Part shown: positions 7,076 through 13,246 of the stretch, piece by piece | Position numbering within the stretch: the stretch's first letter is position 1 | Layout of the letters: each line of letters begins with the position of its first letter | Origin: a virus | Length of the DNA: 24,578 bases | Reading direction: 5' to 3' (one strand) | IMG/VR virus record: IMGVR_UViG_3300025120_000519 | Location: 1-24,578 of that record | Translations under genes and position numbers: made by a program | Notes under the pieces: generated by a model | The model's input: only the letters and a program-made list of their open reading frames with translations | Databases searched by the model: none | Told to the model about the DNA's origin: nothing

Positions 7076-7280
7076 ACGACACATTGCAAAAACAATATCA
7101 TGGAGGATAATAGGAACAATAGATACAATACTAATTTCAGGAATTATAACTGGTTCTTGGGAAGCGGGTTTAGCTATAGGAGGAATAGAAGTTTTTACTA
7201 AAATGCTTCTTTATTTTTTTCACGAAAGAATTTGGTATAAATTTTCAAAATTTGGGGTAAATGGTAAAAGAAAATCTTAA
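7062..7280 (+). CDS. DUF2061 small membrane protein, 72 aa
   Basis: A 72-residue protein matching DUF2061: a basic start (KRHIAKTISWRIIGTIDT) followed by two hydrophobic segments at about residues 17-32 and 34-53, then FHERIWYKFSKFG. It would be an inner-membrane hairpin with basic ends in the cytoplasm. The start is GTG (7062), overlapping the nucleotidyltransferase by 14 bases. No ATG exists nearby, and the family normally begins just before the K-x-x-x-K-T-x-S-W-R motif. The stop overlaps the next gene by 20 bases. Family function is unknown. In this context it could anchor the enzymes or a lipid-linked step at the membrane. Confidence 0.75.
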   Translation: MVSYKRHIAKTISWRIIGTIDTILISGIITGSWEAGLAIGGIEVFTKMLLYFFHERIWYKFSKFGVNGKRKS

Positions 7281-8388
7281 TGTTTTATTTTTAGCACCTC
7301 ACCTTAGCACTGGTGGTATGCCTGCTTTTTTATTAAAAAGAATAGAGTCATTATCTAATTACCCCAATATAAATTTATTTGTTTTAGAATGGTGTAATTA
7401 TAGCCATACTTTTATAGTCCAAAAAGAAAAAATAATTAAATTAGTAGGGGAAAACTATTTTAATTTTGGAGATTTATATACACCTGAAAAAGGTATACAT
7501 GGTGAAAAAGAAAATATAATAGAATTTTTATATGAAAAAAAAATTAATATAATTCATATAGAAGAAATACCAGAAGGATTTGATTCATTTAATCCATTTG
7601 ATAAAAAACTTTTAAAAAAATTATATAGTAAAAATCATCCATGGCGTATAGTTGAAACATGTCATAATATGTATTTCCAACCAGATACCGAAAAATTATT
7701 TGAACCCGATGGGTACGCCTGTGTTACTCCTTATCATGTAGATAATACATTTAAAAACAAACAATCACCAAAAGAATTAATTACTTTTCCAATTGATGAT
7801 TCTATTATTTACAATGAAACTAGAGATAATTTATTAAATGAAATGGGATATAAATTAAAAGGAGAATTCCATATTATTAATATAGGGTTATGGACTCCAG
7901 GTAAAAACCAAAAATATGCTTTAGAAATTGCTAAATTTTTATATGATAAATATGGTTTTACTTATATTTTTCATTTTATAGGAAATCAAGCACCAAATTT
8001 TAAAGAATATTGGGGACCATTAAAGGATAAATTACCTCCTAATGTTAATATATGGGGTGAAAGAAATGATGTAGATAAATTTTTTAAATTTTCTGATTTA
8101 ATGTTATTTACTTCTGACTGGGAATGTAACCCTATAGTATTAAAAGAAGCTATATCGAATAATAAAAAAATAATGGCTTATAATTTAGATCATTACGGGG
8201 ATGAATATACTCCTTATATTGTTCCATTAAGTGGAAATGTAGTAGATGATTCTAATTCTTTAATTAATACTATTTTTACACCTATTAAATATAATGTTAA
8301 AGAAAACAAAAATAATATTAAAAATTTTGCTTTAAAACATATTAATTTTTATAAATCTTTATTAGAAAATGAAACAAAAAGACAATAA
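7261..8388 (+). CDS. GT4-family glycosyltransferase (GT-B), 375 aa
   Basis: A retaining-type GT-B glycosyltransferase. The N-terminal domain opens with a strand and Gly loop (NVLFLAPHLSTGGMPAFLL, residues 7-25). The C-terminal domain starts near residue 203 with HIINIGLWTPGKNQ (204-217), the usual inter-domain strand and phosphate-binding region, and contains FTSDWECNPIVLKEA (283-297). The latter corresponds to the GT4 E-x7-E donor-binding element (E288 and E296). Length is typical. It overlaps the DUF2061 gene by 20 bases and the following O-heptosyltransferase-like gene by 20 bases, so it is translationally coupled to both. It might extend the first sugar put on protein by the next gene product or act on a different acceptor. 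The donor is unknown. Confidence 0.75.
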   Translation: MVKENLNVLFLAPHLSTGGMPAFLLKRIESLSNYPNINLFVLEWCNYSHTFIVQKEKIIKLVGENYFNFGDLYTPEKGIHGEKENIIEFLYEKKINIIHIEEIPEGFDSFNPFDKKLLKKLYSKNHPWRIVETCHNMYFQPDTEKLFEPDGYACVTPYHVDNTFKNKQSPKELITFPIDDSIIYNETRDNLLNEMGYKLKGEFHIINIGLWTPGKNQKYALEIAKFLYDKYGFTYIFHFIGNQAPNFKEYWGPLKDKLPPNVNIWGERNDVDKFFKFSDLMLFTSDWECNPIVLKEAISNNKKIMAYNLDHYGDEYTPYIVPLSGNVVDDSNSLINTIFTPIKYNVKENKNNIKNFALKHINFYKSLLENETKRQ

Positions 8389-9469
8389 AATAAAAATAAG
8401 TTTTGAATATGGTCCTAAAGTAGAAATTATAGGAAATAAACCAAAAAATTATTCTATAAAATTTATTAATGGTTTTAATAATGAAGTAGTACATAAAGAT
8501 ATTATTAAAAATAATATGTGGACTAAAGCTCATTTAGAATATTATATTCCTTGGATTATAGAAATAGATGGAAAAATAGCCCATAAATTTAATGTTAAAG
8601 ATAAAAAAGTAAAAATTACATTTGATTCTAAGTCAATAGGTGATACAATTGCTTGGATACCTCAAGTTGTAGAATTTCAAAAAATATATAGTTGTAAAGT
8701 ATGTGTTAGTACATTTCATAATGAATGGTTTGAAAACTTAGAAGCATATAAAAATATTAAATTTATAAAACCAGATATCCCATATAATGCTTATGTTCAT
8801 TATAAAATAGGATGGTTTAAAATTAATGGGAAATGGGATAATGGTTTAAAAAACCCAATTCAAGCTAATTCAATACCTTTAATAAAGACTATAACTGATA
8901 TTATTAATGTCCCATTTAGGGAATTAAACTATGGTTTAGATTTTAAACCTAGTAAAAGACCTATAAAAGAAAAGTACATTTGCATTGGTCCTAGATCAAC
9001 AGCAGGAATAAAAGAATGGCCATATGATAATTGGAAAGAATTAGCTACTAAATTAACTAAAAAAGGATATAAAGTAATTAATTTATCTTATGAAGGATTT
9101 GAAGGTAAAGATATTATAAATAAAAAAGAACTAGATTGGCCTACTACTTGGAATTATATGCACCATGCAGAAGTATTTATTGGATTAGGTTCTGGTTTAT
9201 CTTGGGTAAATTGGGCATTAAATAAACATACTATAATGATAAATAATTTTATTCCATATGGTTATGAATTTACTAATAATTTAACTAAAATAGAAAACCA
9301 CTCAGTAAATAATAATGTATGGTCAAACCCCCATTATGTATTTGATGCTGGAGATTGGAATTGGGACCCAGAATATCAGGGTACTGAAAAACAACATATA
9401 GCACAAAAATCAATTACAGTAAAACAAGTATATGAAAGTATAATAAAACATTTAACTAATAAAAATTAA
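8369..9469 (+). CDS. autotransporter-type O-heptosyltransferase homologue (TibC/Aah-like)
   Basis: I recognise the architecture of the strand-loop-strand O-heptosyltransferase family (TibC, Aah), which glycosylates Ser residues of autotransporter adhesins with heptose. An N-terminal beta domain (residues 11-80; GPKVEIIGN, NMWTKAHLEY) is followed by FDSKSIGDTIAWIPQVVEF (85-103), which carries the probable catalytic Asp92. Next come YICIGPRSTAGIKEWPYDNW (203-222) and the donor-binding block HHAEVFIGLGSGLSWVNWAL (265-284). The C-terminal segment keeps the family frame FDAGDWNWDPEYQGTEKQ, but the four cysteines that bind iron in TibC are missing. The only Cys residues are 109, 112 and 205. It is the last gene of the six-gene operon. 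The adhesin-like Ser/Thr-rich fibre is the obvious candidate acceptor (inference). Family assignment is confident; sugar and target are not. Confidence 0.82.
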   Translation: MKQKDNKIKISFEYGPKVEIIGNKPKNYSIKFINGFNNEVVHKDIIKNNMWTKAHLEYYIPWIIEIDGKIAHKFNVKDKKVKITFDSKSIGDTIAWIPQVVEFQKIYSCKVCVSTFHNEWFENLEAYKNIKFIKPDIPYNAYVHYKIGWFKINGKWDNGLKNPIQANSIPLIKTITDIINVPFRELNYGLDFKPSKRPIKEKYICIGPRSTAGIKEWPYDNWKELATKLTKKGYKVINLSYEGFEGKDIINKKELDWPTTWNYMHHAEVFIGLGSGLSWVNWALNKHTIMINNFIPYGYEFTNNLTKIENHSVNNNVWSNPHYVFDAGDWNWDPEYQGTEKQHIAQKSITVKQVYESIIKHLTNKN

Positions 9470-9473
9470 TTAA

Positions 9474-9482
9474 TATTTATAA
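9474..9482 (+). promoter_or_regulatory. late-type promoter motif TATTTATAA
   Basis: TATTTATAA followed by ACAAAT, five bases after the O-heptosyltransferase stop and starting 25 bases before the ATG at 9499. It would restart late transcription at the head of the tail module. Confidence 0.6.
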
Positions 9483-9498
9483 ACAAATAAAATAAATT

Positions 9499-9753
9499 AT
9501 GAGTGAAAAAATCAAGTTATCGAAGGAAGAATTAAAAACTCTTAAAGGTTATCAACAACAACAAAATCAATTTACTTTTGAATTAGGTAATGTAGATATT
9601 CAAAAAGCAATTTTAGAAGGGCAAAGAAGTGCAATTTTAGAAAATTTTGCTAATTTACAAGAAAAATCTAATAAATCAGCTAAGGAACTACAAGAAAAAT
9701 ATGGTGACGGGAATATTGATTTAGAAACTGGAGAATTTACTTTAGTAAAATAG
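9499..9753 (+). CDS. small coiled-coil protein upstream of the sheath, 84 aa
   Basis: An 84-residue charged, Gln-rich helical protein. Residues 5-70 are almost free of Pro and read as a helical hairpin or coiled coil (KLSKEELKTLKGYQQQQNQF, then EGQRSAILENFANLQEKSNK). It ends with a short beta-like tail (GDGNIDLETGEFTLVK). Similar short helical proteins sit before the sheath or neck genes in other marine phages, but I know no proven role. It has its own late-type motif and is followed by another, so it can be expressed independently of the sheath. A virion or assembly-chaperone role is plausible. Function unknown. Confidence 0.65.
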   Translation: MSEKIKLSKEELKTLKGYQQQQNQFTFELGNVDIQKAILEGQRSAILENFANLQEKSNKSAKELQEKYGDGNIDLETGEFTLVK

Positions 9754-9773
9754 TTTTTTGAAAGATTTTTTAA

Positions 9774-9782
9774 TATTTATAA
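9774..9782 (+). promoter_or_regulatory. late-type promoter motif TATTTATAA (sheath)
   Basis: TATTTATAA followed by TAAAAC, starting 38 bases upstream of the sheath ATG at 9812. The leader is A/T only and has no Shine-Dalgarno sequence. Confidence 0.6.
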
Positions 9783-9811
9783 TAAAACAAATATTAAAAT
9801 AATATAATAAG

Positions 9812-11569
9812 ATGGCAGAAACATTAATATCTCCTGGCGTATTAGCAAGAGAAAATGACCAATCATTCATTACAGCACAACCCTTAGTAAGAGGAGCAGC
9901 TATTATTGGACCTACTGTTAAAGGTCCTGTTGAAAGACCTACTTTAGTTAGTAGTTTTAGTTCATTCCAAGCAAGATTTGGAGGAGCTCTTTCAAGTGGA
10001 TCAGGTCAATTTACTAACTTAACATCAATTGCAGCAAACCAATACTTTCAAAATGGTGGAGCATCACTACTAGTTACACGTGTAGTATCGGCTTCATCTA
10101 CTTGGACATCTGCTACTAGTTCATTAATCCCTACAGGATCAAATGGTTTTGGTACAAATGGAGCAGTAAATGAATCTCCATTCGTTCTTGAAACAATTTC
10201 TTCAGGTGAAATAATGAATAATGGAACAACATCAGATGGAAATGGTTCACTAGTAAGTGGATCTGTAGATAATGTAAGATGGGAAATTGCTAGTGTTAAT
10301 AGTGCTTCTGGTGTATTTTCACTTCTAATTAGAAGAGGAAATGATACTCAAAATAATAAAGTAGTTCTAGAATCATATAATAATATTTCATTAGATCCTT
10401 TTTCTAGAAATTATATAGCAAAAGCAGTAGGTGATTTAACTACTACAGTAGTAACTTCTGATGGGACTACATATTTACAAGAATCAGGTTCTAACCCTAA
10501 TATTTCTGCTTATGTAAGAGTTAAACAAGTAAATTTCAAAACACCTAATTATTTTAATAATGATGGATCTGCAAAAACAGAATTTACTGGTAGTTTACCT
10601 GCAGTAGGATCAGGTAGTGTTTTTGGTGCATTTGGTGAGGGAGCTGGAAGTAATGAAGCTACAACAGCTACTAACAGATATTACCAAGATATAGATGCTA
10701 CAAATGTACAAGGGTTAATAGCTGGTGATTATACTACCGCTATTGCATTACTTGCAGACACTGATAGTTACCAATACAATGTAATATCAGCTCCAGGATT
10801 ATATTATCAAGCATATTCAGCACCTTTAACTAGTTTAATTAATAATACTATTGCTAGAGGAGACTCAATAGCAGTAGTAGATATGGTACCTTATAATGCT
10901 TCAATTACTGTTGTAAACCAACAGGCTGGAGGTTTAGATACTAGTTACGCAGCAACATATTGGCCTTGGTTACAAACTATTGACCCAAACAGTGGAGAAT
11001 TAGTTTACATACCAGCTTCTACATTTATACCAGGTGTATATGCATTTACAGATGCGTCAGCAGACCCATGGTTTGCACCAGCAGGTATTACTAGAGGAGG
11101 AATGGGACAAGTTGTTAGAGCTGAAAGAAAATTAACATCAGGAAATAGAAATACTTTGTATGAAGCAAATGTTAACCCAATAGCTACATTCCCTAATCAA
11201 GGAGTAGTAGTATTTGGTCAAAAAACATTACAAAAAGCAGCTTCTGCATTAGATAGAGTAAATGTACGTAGATTGTTAATTGTACTTAAAGATTATATTT
11301 CTCAAATTGCTGATAACTTAGTATTTGAACAAAATACAATAGCGACAAGACAAAATTTCTTAACGCAAGTTAATCCTTATTTAGAATCAGTACAACAAAG
11401 ACAGGGATTATATGCCTTTAAGGTAGTAATGGATGAAAGTAATAACACACCAGATGTTATAGATAGAAATGAGTTGATTGGACAAATATTCCTACAACCA
11501 ACTAAAACAGCTGAATTTATTTTACTAGATTTCAATGTATTACCAACTGGAGCAACATTTCCAGCATAA
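9812..11569 (+). CDS. contractile tail sheath protein (gp18-like)
   Basis: A 585-residue sheath protein. The N-terminus (LISPGVLARENDQSF) and the following RGAAIIGPTVKGP (residues 27-39) are the classic sheath start. The segment SSFQARFGG (about 49-57) and the YFQNGGASLLVTRVV region (about 75-89) are also typical. The C-terminal domain (about residues 420-585) contains AERKLTSGNRNTLYEANVNP, RRLLIVLKDYI and the final FILLDFNVLPTGATF, which is the conserved inter-subunit beta/handshake region. It is somewhat shorter than T4 gp18 (659 aa), the variable middle domain being reduced. The sheath surrounds the tube encoded 42 bases downstream and contracts on infection. Identification is based on motifs and on gene order sheath-tube-chaperone-tape measure. 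Confidence 0.95.
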   Translation: MAETLISPGVLARENDQSFITAQPLVRGAAIIGPTVKGPVERPTLVSSFSSFQARFGGALSSGSGQFTNLTSIAANQYFQNGGASLLVTRVVSASSTWTSATSSLIPTGSNGFGTNGAVNESPFVLETISSGEIMNNGTTSDGNGSLVSGSVDNVRWEIASVNSASGVFSLLIRRGNDTQNNKVVLESYNNISLDPFSRNYIAKAVGDLTTTVVTSDGTTYLQESGSNPNISAYVRVKQVNFKTPNYFNNDGSAKTEFTGSLPAVGSGSVFGAFGEGAGSNEATTATNRYYQDIDATNVQGLIAGDYTTAIALLADTDSYQYNVISAPGLYYQAYSAPLTSLINNTIARGDSIAVVDMVPYNASITVVNQQAGGLDTSYAATYWPWLQTIDPNSGELVYIPASTFIPGVYAFTDASADPWFAPAGITRGGMGQVVRAERKLTSGNRNTLYEANVNPIATFPNQGVVVFGQKTLQKAASALDRVNVRRLLIVLKDYISQIADNLVFEQNTIATRQNFLTQVNPYLESVQQRQGLYAFKVVMDESNNTPDVIDRNELIGQIFLQPTKTAEFILLDFNVLPTGATFPA

Positions 11570-11585
11570 AAACTAAAAAGATAAA

Positions 11586-11594
11586 TATTTATAA
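11586..11594 (+). promoter_or_regulatory. late-type promoter motif TATTTATAA (tail tube)
   Basis: TATTTATAA followed by TAAAAT, starting 26 bases before the tube ATG at 11612. Confidence 0.6.
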
Positions 11595-11611
11595 TAAAAT
11601 AAGATAATAAA

Positions 11612-12100
11612 ATGGCAGTATTAAACCCAAACGAAATATTTTTCACAGCTTTCGAGCCAAAACAAAAGAATAGATTTATCGCTTTTGTAGATGGATTCCC
11701 AGCTTACATTATGAAAGGTGTAGGAGCTGTAACCGTATCACAAGGAACAGTACCTTTAAATCATATTAACGTTCAACGTTTTGTAAAAGGTAAAACAACT
11801 TGGGGAACAATTCAGTTTACACTATTTGACCCAATTACTCCATCTGGTGCACAATCAGTAATGGAATGGGTTAGATTACATCACGAATCAGTAACTGGTA
11901 GAGATGGTTATAGTGATTTCTATAAAAAAGATCTTACAATTAACGTACTAGGACCTGTAGGTGATATCATTTCAGAATGGATTATCAAAGGAGCATTAAT
12001 CACAGAAGCTTCATTTGGAGATTATAATTGGGATACTGAAAATGCTGCTCAAGAAATTACAATGACTGTACAACCAGATTATTGTGTATTAAATTTCTAA
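11612..12100 (+). CDS. tail tube protein (gp19-like)
   Basis: A 162-residue tail tube subunit, the same length class as T4 gp19 (163 aa). It shows the family pattern: PKQKNRFIAFVDGFPAYIMK (residues 15-34), the TVPLNHINVQRFVKGKTTWG segment (about 46-65), FTLFDPITPSGAQSVMEWVR (about 70-89), a central DGYSDFYKKDL region, and the closing WIIKGALITEASFGDYNWDT followed by EITMTVQPDYC. Hexameric rings of it form the inner tube through which DNA passes. It follows the sheath by 42 bases with its own late-type motif and is followed by a strong terminator, consistent with high-level expression of a short transcript. Confidence 0.95.
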   Translation: MAVLNPNEIFFTAFEPKQKNRFIAFVDGFPAYIMKGVGAVTVSQGTVPLNHINVQRFVKGKTTWGTIQFTLFDPITPSGAQSVMEWVRLHHESVTGRDGYSDFYKKDLTINVLGPVGDIISEWIIKGALITEASFGDYNWDTENAAQEITMTVQPDYCVLNF

Positions 12101-12123
12101 AAATTTTACCCACCCCTAATTTG

Positions 12124-12156
12124 AAAAATAGCTTGGCTTCGGTCAAGCTTTTTTTT
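12124..12156 (+). terminator. rho-independent terminator with UUCG tetraloop
   Basis: AGCTTGGC (12130-12137), loop TTCG (12138-12141), then GTCAAGCT (12142-12149) gives an 8-bp stem closed as C(UUCG)G with one G-U pair. It is followed by eight T (12149-12156) and preceded by five A, so it may also work in the other direction. It lies 29 bases after the tube stop. Confidence 0.9.
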
Positions 12157-12163
12157 ATCTTAA

Positions 12164-12172
12164 TATGTATCA
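12164..12172 (+). promoter_or_regulatory. degenerate late-type motif (TATGTATCA)
   Basis: AATATGTATCAAC (12162-12174) lines up with the AATATTTATAACAA form of the late motif with two changes. It sits just after the terminator and 40 bases before the gp26-like ATG, where a promoter is needed. A weaker match would fit a low-copy assembly protein. Tentative. Confidence 0.3.
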
Positions 12173-12203
12173 ACGATAAAAACGTTTTAACTAAATAAAG
12201 ATT

Positions 12204-12947
12204 ATGGCTGAATTTAAATTCCCAACAGAAGAAATAGAATTACCCTCTAAGGGTTTAGTATATTCAAAAGACAACCCTTTATCAAGCGGTAAAGTAGAAA
12301 TTAAGTATATGACTGCTAAGGAAGAAGATATTTTATCTAACCAAGCATATATAGAAAAAGGTAATGTACTAGATAAGTTATTAGAATCAGTAATTATTTC
12401 TAAAATAGATTTAAAAGATCTAATTGTAGGTGATAAAAATGCAATTTTAATTGCTACTCGTATTTTAGGATATGGATCCGATTATAAAACAATAGTCAAC
12501 GGAAGAACAGAAACAATTGATCTTTCAGAATTAGAAAATAAGAAATTTGATAATTCTACTATGATTGAAGGTAAAAATGAATTTGCTTTTACCTTACCTT
12601 ATAGTGATACAAAAATTACATATAAATTACTAACGGGTCATGATGAATCTAAAATTGAAAGAGAATTAAAGGGACTTAAAAAATTAAATAAAAATTCATC
12701 ACCTGATGCTTCTACTAGATTAAAATATGTACTAACCTCGGTTAATGGAGAAACTGAAGCTAAAGATATTAGAGAATTTGTAGATACCTATTTTTTAGCA
12801 CGTGATGCTAGAGCATTTAGAAAACATATAAGTGAAACATCACCTGATGTAGATCTTAATGTAATTCTAGATTCAGGAGAGGAGGTAGTTGTGCCTATTG
12901 GGCTTAACTTTTTTTGGCCTGACTTTGGAGACAGCACCTCAAATTAG
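12204..12947 (+). CDS. gp26-type baseplate / tail assembly protein (chaperone-like)
   Basis: A 247-residue protein of the T4 baseplate gp26 type. The N-terminus FKFPTEEIELPSKGLVYS, then SGKVEIKYMTAKEEDILSNQ (about 28-47) and the KLLESVI helix match the family, and a FFWPD motif (236-240) closes it near the C-terminus. Position between tail tube and tape measure is where tail assembly chaperones (lambda gpG-like) are encoded in long-tailed phages. The last 57 bases overlap a second frame (12889-13209) that lacks an ATG, and a run of seven T lies inside the overlap. So this product is probably both a stand-alone protein and the N-terminal part of a frameshifted, longer one. The ATG at 12204 is preceded by AACTAAATAAAGATT. 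Confidence 0.8.
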   Translation: MAEFKFPTEEIELPSKGLVYSKDNPLSSGKVEIKYMTAKEEDILSNQAYIEKGNVLDKLLESVIISKIDLKDLIVGDKNAILIATRILGYGSDYKTIVNGRTETIDLSELENKKFDNSTMIEGKNEFAFTLPYSDTKITYKLLTGHDESKIERELKGLKKLNKNSSPDASTRLKYVLTSVNGETEAKDIREFVDTYFLARDARAFRKHISETSPDVDLNVILDSGEEVVVPIGLNFFWPDFGDSTSN

Positions 12948-13209
12948 ATTAAATATATTTAAACAAATCCACGAAATAATTTTTCACGGTAAAGGTGGGT
13001 ATGATTATAATACTATTTATAATATGCCTATATGGCTACGTAAATTTACATTTAAAGAAATAAATGATTTTTATGAAGCGGAACAAGCTGCTATGAAAAA
13101 AGAACAATCTGCCGGTAAAACATCACTAGTAAACTCAGAAGGAAAAATTAATACCCCTCAATTTAAACAAGCTTCTAAAGCATATGAAGGAAAGAGTAGC
13201 TACAAATAG
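12889..13209 (+). CDS. frameshift extension ORF of the tail assembly protein
   Basis: An open frame, +1 relative to the gp26-like gene, from just after a TAG at 12886 to a TAG at 13207. Only TTG codons are available near its beginning, and the first ATG is far inside (the NMP of NMPIWLRKF). Yet the coding is clearly real: FKQIHEIIFHGKGGYDYNTI, YNMPIWLRKFTFKEINDFYE and a Lys/Gln-rich tail. The most economical reading is that ribosomes enter from 12204 by a +1 or -2 slip at TTTTTTT (12909-12915), giving a protein of about 334 residues, as in lambda G-GT. Alternatives are initiation at TTG or a homopolymer sequencing error. The effective coding part is about 12916-13209. Confidence 0.7.
   Translation: MCLLGLTFFGLTLETAPQIRLNIFKQIHEIIFHGKGGYDYNTIYNMPIWLRKFTFKEINDFYEAEQAAMKKEQSAGKTSLVNSEGKINTPQFKQASKAYEGKSSYK
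12909..12915 (+). other. candidate slippery site (T7)
   Basis: Seven T read as TTT TTT TGG in the upstream frame. Slipping forward one base or back two on Phe codons keeps perfect codon-anticodon pairing and enters the frame of 12889-13209. The overlap in which a shift must occur is only 12889-12944. Confidence 0.55.
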
Positions 13210-13222
13210 TTACTCTTTTTCA

Positions 13223-13231
13223 TATTTATAA
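13223..13231 (+). promoter_or_regulatory. late-type promoter motif TATTTATAA (tape measure)
   Basis: TATTTATAA followed by TAAAAT, starting 24 bases before the tape measure ATG at 13247. Confidence 0.6.
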
Positions 13232-13246
13232 TAAAATCTAATTATA

